Assembly: GCF_001704415.2 (NCBI RefSeq)
Contig: NC_030812.1
Coordinates: 55,404,093-55,468,092, forward strand
Direction: 5' to 3'
From: Capra hircus
Lineage: Eukaryota; Chordata; Mammalia; Artiodactyla; Bovidae
DNA: 64,000 nucleotides
Shown here: positions 10,604 through 21,438 of the stretch, in pieces
Position numbering within the stretch: the first letter of the stretch is position 1
Layout: every line of letters begins with the position of its first letter
The notes under the pieces: generated by a model
The model's database searches: none
What the model was told of the DNA's origin: nothing
The model's input: the letters and a program-made list of their open reading frames with translations, nothing else
Made by a program: the position numbers and the translations under genes

Positions 10604-10609
10604 ACTGAA
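8795..10609 (+). mobile_element. Young BovB LINE, 5'-truncated, nested in the older BovB
   Basis: Plus-strand BovB truncated at the 5' side before the reverse-transcriptase region and complete to the characteristic 3' tail (CTGAGCAACTGAACTGAACT). Its target site lies within the older minus-strand BovB: CTCTGCATATAAG (8782-8794) and CTCCGCATATAAG (10610-10622) form a 13-bp duplication with one mismatch. The 5' junction has microhomology (ATATAAG belongs both to the target and to BovB), a usual feature of truncated target-primed insertions. Confidence 0.92.
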
Positions 10610-10622
10610 CTCCGCATATAAG

Positions 10623-10993
10623 TTAAATAAACAGGGTGACAATACACAGCCTTGACGTACTCCTTTCCTGATTTTGAACCAGCCTGTTGTTCCATGTCCA
10701 GTTCTAACTGTTGCTTTGTGACCTGCATACAGATTTCTCAGGAGGCAGGTCATGTGGTCTGGTATTCCCATCTCTTCAAGAATTTTTCATAATCTGTTGT
10801 GATCCACACACTGAAAGGCTTTGGTGTAGTCAATAAAGCAAAAAAAGATGTTTTTCTGGAATTCTCTAGCTTTTTCAGTGTTCCAGTGGATGTTGGCAAT
10901 TTGATCTCTGGTTCCTCTGCATTTTCTAAATCCAGCTTGAACATGTGGAGGTTCATGATTCACATACTGTTGAAATCTGGCTTGGAGAATATA
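10623..10993 (-). mobile_element. Old BovB LINE, 5'-side part (minus strand)
   Basis: Continuation of the old BovB beyond the nested insertion. The reverse-complement encodes the reverse-transcriptase A/B motif region (a shifted version of LYAGHKATVRTGHGTT and GVRQGCVLSPCLFN). It is 5'-truncated at the duplication TTTGCATATAT (10994-11004). Confidence 0.88.
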
Positions 10994-11361
10994 TTTGCAT
11001 ATATAGTTATAATAATTTTCTAAATGTCTTTCTTTACTAATTCTATAGTCTACATTGTTTCTTAGTCATTTATCTTTTCATTAGGAAATAAGTGTAATTT
11101 ACAAGAAGTTGCACATGTTCCATGTGTTTTTCACACAATTTCTCCTAGTGGTATCAGTTTGTATATTTATAGGAGCATATCAGGCTAGCAAATTGATATT
11201 GGTATAGTCTGCAGAGTTTATTCATACCTGATCAGCATTTTAGATCTATTCCCATGTGTATGTTTGTGTGCATGTAGTTCTTAGGGAATTTCGTCACATG
11301 TGAATTTGTGGGAGTACAGAACAGTTTTATTCCCACAAGAATTTTTCGTGTTGCCCCTACT

Positions 11362-11476
11362 GTTTTTCTTTTGGCTGCACTGTGCAGCATGTGGGGTCTT
11401 AGTTCCCCAGCCAGTTCCCCATGCCTTCTGCATTGGGAACGTGGTGTTAACCCCTGGACCATCTGGGAAGTCCCTG
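11362..11476 (-). mobile_element. CHR-type SINE fragment, minus strand
   Basis: Antisense CHR-type SINE (TTTTGGCTGCACTGTGCAGC through GACCATCTGGGAAGTCCC), inserted in L1M 3'UTR-like sequence. Confidence 0.75.
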
Positions 11477-11604
11477 TTGCCCTTTTAAAACCACCCCTAC
11501 CTCCCTCCACCCCACTCATAAACCTGAAACCCTGACAACCAATATCTGTTCTCCATCTCTATAATATTGTCAACTCAAAACTTTTCTTTCACATTTGCCA
11601 CTTT

Positions 11605-11914
11605 TTAATGATTTTGGCTTTGCTGGGTCTTCGTTGCTGCTCATGGCCTTTCTCTAGCTGTGGTGAGCAGGGCTACTCTTCGTTGTGGTGTGAGGGCTTC
11701 TCACTGCAGTGGCTTCTCTTGTTGCAGAGCACAGGCCCTAGGTGCATGGGCTTCAGTTGTTGTGGCTCTCAGCCTCTAGAGTGCAGGCTCAATGGTTTTG
11801 GTGCATGGGCTTAGTTACTCTTGAGGCATGTGGCATCTTCCCCAAGCAGGAATCAAACCTGTGTCCCCTGCGTTTGCAGGCAGATTCTTATCCACTGCGT
11901 CATTAGGGAAGTCC
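11605..11914 (-). mobile_element. CHR-type SINE, long form, minus strand
   Basis: Antisense long CHR-type SINE: GGCTTTGCTGGGTCTTCGTT at the tail side, repeated GCATGGGCTTCAGTTGTT-like segments, and a head side ending CATTAGGGAAGTCC. Confidence 0.78.
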
Positions 11915-12745
11915 TCAGAATGTTATTTAAAAGGAATCATACACCATGTAACCCTTTAAGATTGACCTTTTTTCCCCCTTACTCAGCATAATTCCCTTGA
12001 GATCCAAAAAAGTTGTGTGTATCAGTAGTTCCTGTTGCTAAGTAGTGTTCCGTGGTATGGCTGTCCCAAGTCTGTTTAAACATTCATGTGTTGAAAGATT
12101 TTTGTGTTGGCTCCATTTTTAGGCTATTGTGAATAAGGCTATACATTCATATACATGTGAACATTCATATACATGTTTTTGTATAATTTTTTATTTTTCT
12201 GAAATAAAGGTCCAAATTATAATTGCTTAATAGCATGGTAACTGCATATTTCATTTCATAAGAAACTGCTCTACTTTCTTCCAGAGTGGCTGTGCCATAT
12301 TATATTCCTACCAGTGATCTAGTTTTTCTGCATCCTTGCCAGCATTTGGTATTGCCAGTATTTTTTATTTTAGCCATTATGATAGATGTGTAGTAATATC
12401 TCACTATGGTTTTAATTTGTATTTCCCTAATGGTTGATTTTCAATATGTCCGTTCATGTCTACTACCCATTTTTAAAAAAATTTGTTTGTTTCTTTACTG
12501 TTGAGTTTGAGAATTCTTTATATATTCTGTATACAAGTCTTTTGTTGGTTATGTGGTTTGCAGATTTTTTTTTTCCAATCTGTGGCTTACTCTAACTCTA
12601 GACTCCCTTGCTCTCTCAGGCTCTCACTCCTGTGTTCTCCACTTAGGAAGTCTGTAGGAATATGCCTAGGTTTCCCTTAGACTCTTTCTTCCTTTTGATA
12701 TTTCTTGAAAACTCTCTAGGCATTAAACTTAGGTAATATAGAGCT

Positions 12746-12963
12746 TGGTTGGGGCTTCCCAGGTGGCTCAGTGATAAAGGATCTGCCTGCCAACACAGGA
12801 GTCACAAAAGGCACGGAATCGATCCTTGGTTTGGGAAGATCTCCCTTCAGTAGGAAATGGCAACCCACTCCAGTATTCTTCCCTGAAAAATCCCGTGGAC
12901 AGAGGAGCCTGACTGGCTACGGTCCATAGGGTGCAGAGTCAAACATAGACTGAGCACGCAGTA
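12746..12963 (+). mobile_element. Bov-tA SINE, complete, with TSD
   Basis: Full sense Bov-tA from GGGGCTTCCCAGGTGGCTCA through the Bov-A body. TAATATAGAGCT (12734-12745) and TAATACAGAGCT (12964-12975) are a 12-bp target-site duplication with one mismatch. Confidence 0.85.
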
Positions 12964-12975
12964 TAATACAGAGCT

Positions 12976-14412
12976 CACCTTATTTTTTCCTCATCTCTCA
13001 GGAATCATTGTCCTTCACTGCCTCATGTTCAGTGTCTTAAACACCAGTGTTTTGCACATTTGTCTGATTTTTTAAATTATTTCTGCCAGGAATATAAATA
13101 TCATTCCTGTTATTCCAAGTTAGTCAGAAGTGAAATCCCCATCCCACCCTCAGAATTTTCAATAACACTAGGAACATCCATTGTTATTAACTACTGTCCA
13201 AAAATTCCTTCCTTTCTCAGGTTGTTTTAAAAAGGGTGGGCATGAGGTGGGAATGGAGGCTAAATATAACTCAGACAAAAGATACTTCTGATGTTGTTCA
13301 GTGTCTCTTGAAGCTCAGGTCCTTTCAGAAGTTTGCGAATCAATCAGATACAGGTTTAGAGCTAGAAATAGGTCAGCTACCATAGAACACAATGATGATG
13401 TGAAAAGATTTTTGTGACACTTGTGTGTGATGATATATCCTTTCTTGTTCAGGTTTCTATTTGGATGTAATGCTAGATTCTGGATATTTTCGAATATCTT
13501 TATTCTTATCCTTACAGTCCTTTTCTTGAAAGAATGACCATATATTTAAGATCATAGTTTCTTTTATCTAAAGGGTAGAGTTAACCAGTTTAAGAAGCTG
13601 CTTTTTAAGCTTAGGTGCATCTAGCTGGGTAATTCTCCTTTGACCTTTATTATTAGTTTTGGAGCTTATATCAGAGCTTTTGATGTTTTAATATGTATAC
13701 AAGTGTTTCTTAAAGAGTGTGCTCTGCATTTCAAAACTGCACTTGCCTATATAAAATTCAAAGAGATAAGCATCACCACAGGATCATGTAGCTATCAAAC
13801 ACTTGAAGGAAATGCTTCTTTGGAGTTATTTTGTGGAATGAGGACACATTTCAGCAATTAGGTAACTGAGCTCTGGAAATCTGCTAGAGCCACCTTTAGA
13901 ATAGAGCTGTCTCTGCTTATGCTAGTCTCATTAGGAAAGTTTTACTTCTATTCCCAGTCTATTGCCTCTGCTGATGTACAGGGGCGTAGCTTGGTATATT
14001 ATTAGTCAGCTGATTTTCCTCAGTGTGTATCATGGATGCATTGCACAGAATGGTTACTCAGTGAGTGAGTACTTGTTGCATGAGTGAATGAATGCCTTTT
14101 CATTGAGTCATCTTTCCTTTTCTTTCTATCTCTACCCTTTTGATCATTTTTTCGGTCTGCATTTCCTCTAGAGGGTGGAGAGAGAAGGCAAAAAAGATGA
14201 ACCAGAAATCATTGTTGTTTGTAAATAACTCAGATAAGGAAAGAGTACTGTATGAGAAGAAATTGAAACTCCTGCCTAAAATGAGGTTTTTGAATTAATA
14301 CTGGATTTCACTTCTCTATTTTCTTGCCGTTACTAATGCTGAACTGGTGTTTTGCTTTTCTTCAGCATCCTGAGCAGCTTTTTTCTCTTTAGTTTATCGC
14401 TGGTGATAAGAG
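12976..14412. other. No recognised feature
   Basis: Apparently single-copy sequence with no repeat family I recognise and no convincing frame. A 74-codon frame at 13640-13861 is within chance expectation. The 150 bases before 12746 are equally featureless. Confidence 0.5.
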
Positions 14413-14495
14413 AACTCCATGGACTGTATAGTTCATGGGGTCGCAAAGAGTCAGACATGGCTGCGCGACTTTCACTTTCACCTCACTTTCACATG
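14413..14495 (+). mobile_element. Bov-A SINE 3' fragment
   Basis: Sense tail of a Bov-A unit: CCATGGACTGTATAGTTCAT, GGGGTCGCAAAGAGTCAGAC, then the CTTTCACTTTCAC tail typical of Bov-A2. Confidence 0.8.
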
Positions 14496-15660
14496 CTGCT
14501 TTAGTTTTCATTTTTATTTCTAATTTTTGTAACCTTTTCTTTTCTATGTGGAGTTCTCTTCTACTTCTTTATTCCTTACATATTGGTGTATCCTGAAACC
14601 TCTGCTCACCTTTCTGGGCTTTTCTGCTGTTAATCTGCCAGTGTTCTCACCATGCACTCTCCCTTTAAAATCCAAGGTTTCAGCTCTGTCACAATCTGGT
14701 GGTCTAGTTATCCAGTTCCATCAGTGTAACTGCCTACTGGGCACTTTGTCAGTATATCACATATACCATGTTTTAAGTAGAGCTTTATTCTTTCTTTCTT
14801 TCTTTACAGACTGACTATTCTCCTTCAATATGCATATCTTAGAATACTGAGAAGTGTCTGTCTACCCAGGTTGTTCTCAAACTTTTTGGTATTATAATGT
14901 CTTTACAAGCTTAGAAATTATCAAAGCCTCCAAAAGAGCTTTTTTTTATGTAGGTTATATCTATCAATATTAATGTATTAGAAATTAAAACTGAGAATTT
15001 TAAAACACATTAGTTCATTTAAGTATGGTAATAAATCCACTACATGTTAACATAAAAGTGAACTAAATATTTTTCCCCACAACAGCAACAACATTTATAA
15101 GAAATGTGTCATTGTTTTTAATTTTTCCAAATAATTTAGTGTTGGGGTTAATAGAATACAGATGAGTCTCATATCTGCTTTTCATTCAATTAGTTGTGAT
15201 ATTATATGTCATGTAGCTTTCGGAAAATGCTCTTGTGTATCTTTGAGATACACGAAAAGGGTGAATAAGGTTTAACATGCTTATAAAAATGGTTTTGATC
15301 TTGCATATTCCTTCAAAAAGTCGTAGGAATTCCCAGGCCACACTTTGAGAGCTGCTTTTGTCTCTGGCTGCCTGGATGTCCTCTTTGACTTCTCCCTATC
15401 ATCACACTTATCTCCTGTGTCACCATGTCTTAATGATTCTGCCTCCTTAATGCTTCTTGGATCAGAGTCCCTTCATTCTCCAGCCAGAATGCTTATCTCG
15501 TCTTTTCCCTAGTTAGTGTCTCTGCCTCTAGTTTATCTGCTTTCTTAACCCATTACTTTTGTAGCAAAAGTAATCTTTTTAAAATAGAAGTATAATCATG
15601 TGTCTCCTTTCTGGATGTCCTTTATAAGTTTCCCATTGCTTTAGTTAGTATACCAGATTT
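14496..15660. other. No recognised feature
   Basis: Apparently single-copy AT-rich DNA with a short TTTC run near 14790. No gene, RNA or repeat family recognised. Confidence 0.5.
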
Positions 15661-15663
15661 ATG

Positions 15664-15706
15664 TACATATATATATATGTACATATATATATGTATATAT
15701 ATATAT
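15664..15706. repeat. (TA)n / ATGTACATATATAT microsatellite
   Basis: Imperfect TA-rich simple repeat with GTAC interruptions. It sits at the poly(A) side of the adjacent minus-strand CHR SINE, so it probably grew from that tail. Confidence 0.85.
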
Positions 15707-15816
15707 TTGGTTGTGCTGGGTCCATGTAGGATCTAGTTCCCTGCCCAGGAGTTAAACCTAGGGCCCCTGTATTGGGAGTGTGGAGTCTTAGCCAGAGGAC
15801 CACCAGGAAGTCCCGC
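15707..15816 (-). mobile_element. CHR-type SINE fragment, minus strand
   Basis: Antisense CHR-type SINE (GGTTGTGCTGGGTCCATG through GACCACCAGGAAGTCCC). Confidence 0.75.
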
Positions 15817-15949
15817 TGCACAAGATATTTCATGAGCCTGTTTCCGCTAACCTCTAAGTTCTTTTGTAGCCACTTTTCTGTGAGTGTCTTACGGTATAGC
15901 TTTTTTTATGCAATACTTGCAGTTCTGAGAAAGCATCATGGTGACCCAT

Positions 15950-16160
15950 ATATCTTTGTTAATGATATTATTGTTTGTTGGGTTCACATTATGTTCCTGG
16001 CATTATTCTTTGCATGTATTATCTCATTTAATCTTCACACAATCTTCCAAATGAAGTACTTTAACCATTTCATTTTATAGATGAAGAAACTGGAGTTTAG
16101 AGAGATTAAGTATCTGGCTTCACATCATCCAGCCATTAAATATGGAATCTAGATCTGTTT
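15950..16160 (-). mobile_element. MIR SINE, minus strand
   Basis: Antisense mammalian-wide interspersed repeat: GTATTATCTCATTTAATCTT, TTTATAGATGAAGAAACTGG, and a GAGATTAAGTATCTGGCTTC core. Confidence 0.75.
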
Positions 16161-16597
16161 CTCCATTTCCTCTGTTTTGCTGTTTTTCCTTGAGGATTAG
16201 GCTTAAGCATCGCCTCCTTCTGAAAGCCTTCCCTCCAGTGTGATTTAGATGACTGCTTCCTCTATTCCCATTTAACCTTGTGAGCAGCTCTAGCTAGCAC
16301 TTAGCACATGAGAATTTACTTATTTGTCTCCTATACCATTAATTTTCCTAATAGGTACAGGAAGGGAACTTCATTCTTCTGGCATAGGATAATTAGTCTG
16401 CATCCCAGAATATTTATCTCTAAAAGGAGAATGCATATTGAGGGCCTTAAAACCTAATGTCAGTCTGGACCTACTTAACTCTGTTCATTCTATACCAGCA
16501 AGGCCCTCAATTTCAGAGAAACCGTAAAACAGTTAAGAATATTTCTATTTTAATTCTTCCAAATTTAAAAAATAGTGTCCCTGATCTTAGTTTTAGT
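16161..16597. other. No recognised feature
   Basis: No repeat or gene recognised. The clean single-copy stretch ends at the Bov-tA insertion. Confidence 0.45.
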
Positions 16598-16809
16598 TTT
16601 TGTTGTTTAGTTGCTAAGTCTTTTTCAACTCTTTTGCGCCCCAATGGACTGTAGCCCACCAGTCTCCTTTGTCCATGGGATGTCCCAGGCAAGAATACTG
16701 GAGTGGGTTGCCATTTCCTTCTCCAGGAGATCTTCCTGACCAGGGATCAAATACACATCTTCTGCTTTGGCAGGCGGATTCTTTACCACTGAGCCACTCA
16801 GGAAAGCCC
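16598..16809 (-). mobile_element. Bov-tA SINE, minus strand
   Basis: Complete antisense Bov-tA: TTTAGTTGCTAAGTC tail side, AATACTGGAGTGGGTTGCCA body, and the tRNA-head complement TTTACCACTGAGCCACTCAG. Confidence 0.83.
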
Positions 16810-16810
16810 T

Positions 16811-16900
16811 AAGGGAAACTGAGGCACCAAGAAAATAAGGAACTTATCCAGCATCACACAGTTTTTAAGTGGCAGGTGTGGAATTAGAAATCTCTAAAAA
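16811..16900 (-). mobile_element. MIR fragment, minus strand
   Basis: AAACTGAGGCACCAAGAAAA, ATCACACAGTTTTTAAGTGG and GTGGAATTAGAAATC follow the MIR antisense order. The Bov-tA inserted at its left edge. Confidence 0.7.
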
Positions 16901-18021
16901 CTATACTGTACAGAATACTGAATCCTTTTTACCCAGGATCTCATAGTACAGTCATTGTTAGGATAAAGGTAAGTGAGGAATAGAGGTAAAATTATATGGT
17001 GCAACTCTACTGTCATGATCTTATAGAAAGTGATGATTTACTATAGATTTTAAAAAATGTGTTTTCTTTCTAAAGCACCATCTTTTTAGTATGAATGAAA
17101 GGTTCTTTCATGTTATCTTTATTACAAAATTAATATCAGTCTGAGCTTCCTGCCCAATTTAATTCTTACTTTCCCAGTGAATAATAGCAACAAGAAGTCT
17201 CACATTTTAGTTGAGACTTAGAAAGCTGATAATCATTTTTCTTCTCCTAGCAACTTACATTAGGTAATTCCAGAATCCTATTTTCTTAATTTATTTGAGA
17301 GAGACATCTCCCCAACCACCCCCCCCCCCAATCCTTTAAGCATTGCTGTGGATGTTTAATTTTGAGAATGCTAATTAGCTTCAGTAATCACACACCTTGA
17401 GGCATGTCTAGACATTTATAGCTTTGTATTTTTGGTTTGGAATAGGATGTGTTGGAACTTTTTGCCTTTTGTGTCTTTTTTTTCTTTTTTCAAGAAAGCT
17501 TTGAATTTAGTTCATGGAGGAGCTTGTTAATCTAAATTCAGTCATGGAATTTAGGGCTATTGCAGATTTATTTAGCCAGTATCCAGGAATATGATACTTA
17601 TTTTTTGCTAATAGTATTTTGAAGTCACCAAAAGTAGTTCTTTAAGATGATGCCTTATGTTGTAGGTGGGTTTTGGAATCAGACCAATATGGAGAATGTA
17701 ATTTTATTAAATACCCAGCCTAGTTTTAGGGTTTGGAATCCGAAAGCACATCCACAACAGGTCCCCTTTGTTGACACGTTTTTAATTCTCAGTTATTTAG
17801 GGTATACTGCTACACTATCTTTTTACCAGCCTGCCTTCTGTTTCTCTGAAAGTGTTAGGTACAATGTTGTCAAAGTTTTAGTCTGTTTCGGAATAGATTT
17901 GTTTCCAAATTACCTGCTTCTGCTATAATATTTTAACCTTTAGTTTGAAAATGAGCATTCACCAAAGAGATAAGTGGATTGGTTTAAGAAAATTTGAAAG
18001 TCATAATGTTTCTTAGGAAAG
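16901..18021. other. No recognised feature
   Basis: Apparently single-copy DNA. It contains an 11-C run (about 17319-17329). The longest frame (17647-17928, plus) has no recognisable domain. Confidence 0.5.
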
Positions 18022-18331
18022 ATTTTGTTTATTTATTTGTGACTGCGCTGGGTCTTCATTGCCAGGCAGGCTTTCTCTAGTTGTGAATGGGGGCTATACT
18101 TCGCAGTGGTTGCATGGGCTTCTTACTGCAGTGGGTTCTGTTGTTGCAGAGCACAAATATAGGGGTGTGGGCTTAAGCAGTTGCAGCTCTTATGGGCCCA
18201 GAGTACGGGCTCAGTAGTTGTGACAAATGGACTTGGTTGCTCCATGGCATGTGGAATCTTCCCAGACTAGACCTGTGTCCCCTGCGTTGACAGGCGGATT
18301 CTCAACCACTAGACCACCAGGGAAACCCCCA
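18022..18331 (-). mobile_element. CHR-type SINE, long form, minus strand
   Basis: Antisense CHR-type SINE: TTTATTTATTTGTGACTGCG at the tail side, GTTGCAGAGCACAAATATAG body, and a head side ending GACCACCAGGGAAACCCC. Confidence 0.78.
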
Positions 18332-19305
18332 TAATAATGTTTTTGAGAATGTGATGGGGTGCAGGATATGGTTTGTAGACTTACTTTGAGCTCTTTAAGA
18401 GCTGATAGGATTGGCCTTGGCAAGACACAGCGGGCTTAGGGAGAAAAGCATGAGACATGCAGAAAGGTGCTTTTTCCCTAAACTGCTCTTTTGGATATCT
18501 TTCTACTACATCCCATCATATTTGGAGCTTAAAATAAGAACTTCAGCATAATTTAGTTAATTAGATTATACTCTCTGGTAGGATTACATGTGAAGTTACT
18601 GAGTATTTTTAGTATCCCTGTGCAGGAAGGTGAGGCATCAAGTTAAGGAGGACAAAATTGTCCTTATACATACTCTACAGTTTCAGTTAGTTTCATTTTT
18701 AAGGAAACTGTTCTGAAATTAGAGGAAGCAGCTAAGTGAAACAGCCATATATAAATAATTCATTTTCTGGTTATGCCAGACTTGCTTACATGTGATATTG
18801 ATGTTGAGGTATCAGGTAACCATTCCATACTCACTTTTTGTAGTCAATGGTTTATTAACAATGGTTTATTTGTTACGCCAGGAACTGTCTGAGAGTAAGG
18901 AATATAACAGTGAAAAGAAAAGGAAAAATCCTTGCCCTTGTACAGCTTACATTTCCCCCCCCAGTTTTATCTAGACACAATTGATATGCACCGCTGTATA
19001 AGTTTAAGATGTACTGCATGATGACTTGGAATAAGAAAGGAATACTGCAGAAAGTTTTATTAACATTCATCTCTTTGTGTAGTTTTAAAAATTAGAGCTT
19101 AACATTTTACTGGGAGAAATGATCAGCGCCATCAAACTTCCATGGAATTAACGCAGAATTCCTTAAAGTATACAGATGGTGGTGTTTTGGTTGTAGTTTC
19201 TCTGAAAATTGGCCCTACTTTTTTGTCTTTGGTACCTATTTTGCCCTTCCAGGGAGAAGTGTGATGGCAGAACGTGTAATAAATGATAGTTTCAGTTTGT
19301 CACAG
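18332..19305. other. No recognised feature
   Basis: Mostly unrecognised. TCCCCCCCCAGTTTTATCTAGACACAATTGATATGC near 18955-18990 resembles the antisense of an L1M 3'UTR, but the match is too short to call. Confidence 0.4.
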
Positions 19306-19500
19306 ATTTGCTGAGCATCAGGTGCCCTGTAAAATAATTTAAAAAATTATTTAATTGCATTAAAATCCTACAGTGGCATTTTTAGCTTGCTTATTTTACA
19401 GATCAGTTAAGTGAGGGTTATAGAGGTGGCTGCTACTCAGATCACACAGCTGGTGTGTGATGTAGCTAGGTAGACCTGTTCCTAACAGTTTTAAGTCCCA
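19306..19500 (-). mobile_element. MIR SINE, minus strand
   Basis: Decayed antisense MIR (GCTGAGCATCAGGTGCCCTG; TTATTTTACAGATCAGTTAA; CAGATCACACAGCTGGTGTG). Confidence 0.65.
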
Positions 19501-19568
19501 GGTTGAAAGTGTGAATGGAAGCATATATTCCATGTGTTTAGATATTTAAGTTATAAATCAGAATTTTA

Positions 19569-19801
19569 TTTATTTATTTGGCTGCTTCTGGTCTTAGTTG
19601 CAGCACACAGGATCTCCACTGCGTCACGTGGGATCTTTCATTGCGGTGCACGGACTCTAGCTGTGCTCAGGCTCAGTAGTTGTGGCCTATGGGCCTAACT
19701 GCTCTGTGACATGTGGGATCTTAGTTCCCTGACCAGGGGTCAAACCTGCATCCCCTACATTGCAAGGCAGATTCTTAACCCTGGACCACCAGGGATTCCT
19801 G
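19569..19801 (-). mobile_element. CHR-type SINE, minus strand, with 14-bp TSD
   Basis: Antisense CHR-type SINE with a TTTATTTATTT tail complement. The perfect direct repeat AAATCAGAATTTTA lies at 19555-19568 and 19802-19815. Confidence 0.87.
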
Positions 19802-19815
19802 AAATCAGAATTTTA

Positions 19816-20420
19816 AACACAACTTTGGGGAAAAAAAATTGTCCTCCTGCTTAGATACATTTTCATAATGTCCTGGAAGGCCGGAATTCTTGGACTTCTC
19901 AAAGTTCTGAGACAGGAAGGGATGTCCTCTTAAGTCTAGTCTCTGTCTACATCCGTCTCGTCATCTGTCCCTTGCCCACCGTTCAGACCATGGGATGTGA
20001 ACAACAAGTATTGTCTGCTGAGAACGGAGTTTGGGGAGAGACCCTCTGAAGGCCCTGGAAGTAAATTTGAGCCTTGGGCAGAGCATTCTAGAATCTAGAG
20101 ACTATAGTTGGTGGTGGTAGACTCAGAGGCTTCTGGTAGGGCTGGCCCCTTGGTCCTATAAGCATCTTGCCCTGAGGGAATAGACAGGTCAGAAGAGCAT
20201 CAGAGTGGATCCGTCTAAAATACAAGACTCAGAATAGGCTTTCTTTATAACAGCTAAGGGTGGTACTAGCACCAGGACTCAAACTTGGGTATATTTGACT
20301 ATACTGTCCTTTGTCAACAGTGAGAAAGCGTGGATTTACATAGAGAGGACATGATTGTTTATTGTTTGGTGAGTGCAGCAGGTATGGAAAACAGCTAATT
20401 TGACCATGTTATGTCATGCT
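19816..20420. other. No recognised feature
   Basis: Apparently single-copy DNA of somewhat higher GC than its flanks. No frame, repeat family or RNA recognised. Confidence 0.5.
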
Positions 20421-20437
20421 TGGAGAAGTGCTTTGAA

Positions 20438-20617
20438 GTTGTGTGTTTTTTTTTTTCTTTTGATATGGACCTTTTTTTTTTTTTTAAGTTTTTATTGAAT
20501 TTGCTACAGTATTGATTCTGTTATTTATGTTTTGGTGTTTTGGCCAAGATGCACATAGAACCTGTACCCCCTGCATTGGAAGGCGAAGTCTTAACCACTG
20601 AACTGCCAGGGAAGTCC
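20438..20617 (-). mobile_element. CHR-type SINE, minus strand, with 17-bp TSD
   Basis: Short antisense CHR-type SINE (GTTTTGGCCAAGATGCACAT; CCCCTGCATTGGAAGGCGAA; CTGCCAGGGAAGTCC) preceded by long T runs. TGGAGAAGTGCTTTGAA is repeated perfectly at 20421-20437 and 20618-20634. Confidence 0.88.
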
Positions 20618-20634
20618 TGGAGAAGTGCTTTGAA

Positions 20635-21315
20635 TGGAGCATGTTTTCAATAAGCCAGTCTGTTTTACCTTTTAACACACTATTAGTATTTAATCTTAGA
20701 TTCTAGAGTATTTAAGAGTGGGAGAAAAAAAAACAAATGAAACTTGTTCCAAGTGTGTTCTGATCTTTCTGCAGTTTAAGCTGAATGACAGTTATGAGGA
20801 GACATAACCAATTTTTCTTCTGAAGATAGGTGAGGCAGAAACATATTGGTCTGTTTATGTATTGGTCTGGAGTCTGTGCTGAACAAGAATTTCTTCAGTA
20901 CTGCTTGCTTTGCTTAGTTAGAGTGAAACATTTATAAAAGGACAAGATTATGGTTTCTGTTATATTTTATATTATACTTTAAAGGTAGATTAGGCATCAT
21001 TATATAGTCTTAAAATTCTCAGTTGTCTGAAATTGATCTTAGAATTAGGAAGAGAGAGTGGTGTTTTGGTGGCTGTGAAGAATTGCTATTTGGATGTGGA
21101 ATATTAGTTTTCATTATACAGATTGTTGAGTTTGTAGAATACATCTGGGTTCTAGTCATTCTTTGATTAATAGTCCACAGGATACCAGTCTTAAGATTGT
21201 CCAGCCACACTATTCATCAGATCCCATTCTTGAAGCATTCTTGAGTAGATTGAAACCTGGAAAATCTACATGAACCTATGATCTTGGATTATCCTCATCT
21301 AATTATAAATTTGTC
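20635..21315. other. No recognised feature
   Basis: Apparently single-copy AT-rich DNA without a recognisable gene or repeat family. Confidence 0.5.
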
Positions 21316-21438
21316 CTTTTTTTTTTTTTTAATTGAGTTGCAAGGCTGACAGGATCTTAGTTTCCTGACCAGGATGGAACATGGGCCCTTGACAGTGAAA
21401 CTGTTGCATGCTAACCACTGGACTGCCAGGAAGTCCCA
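21316..21438 (-). mobile_element. CHR-type SINE fragment, minus strand
   Basis: T run (tail complement), GGATCTTAGTTTCCTGACCA, and a head side ending GACTGCCAGGAAGTCCCA. Confidence 0.75.

Larger units (their letters stand above)
11005..12600 (-). mobile_element. L1M LINE, minus strand (3'UTR and ORF2 end), with two CHR insertions
   Basis: Antisense L1M. 11480-11600 and 11920-12060 resemble the 3'UTR (AACCAATATCTGTTCTCC, GGAATCATACACCATGTAAC). 12080-12580 matches ORF2-end antisense (ATTTTAGCCATTATGATAGATGTG, TTGAGAATTCTTTATATATTC). The first 100 bases may still belong to the previous L1M, and the exact join is unclear. Confidence 0.7.

Noticed and set aside
15664..15706. TA-rich stretch considered as a TATA-type promoter
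   Set aside because: It is a simple repeat attached to the tail of a CHR SINE, with no associated exon-like sequence.
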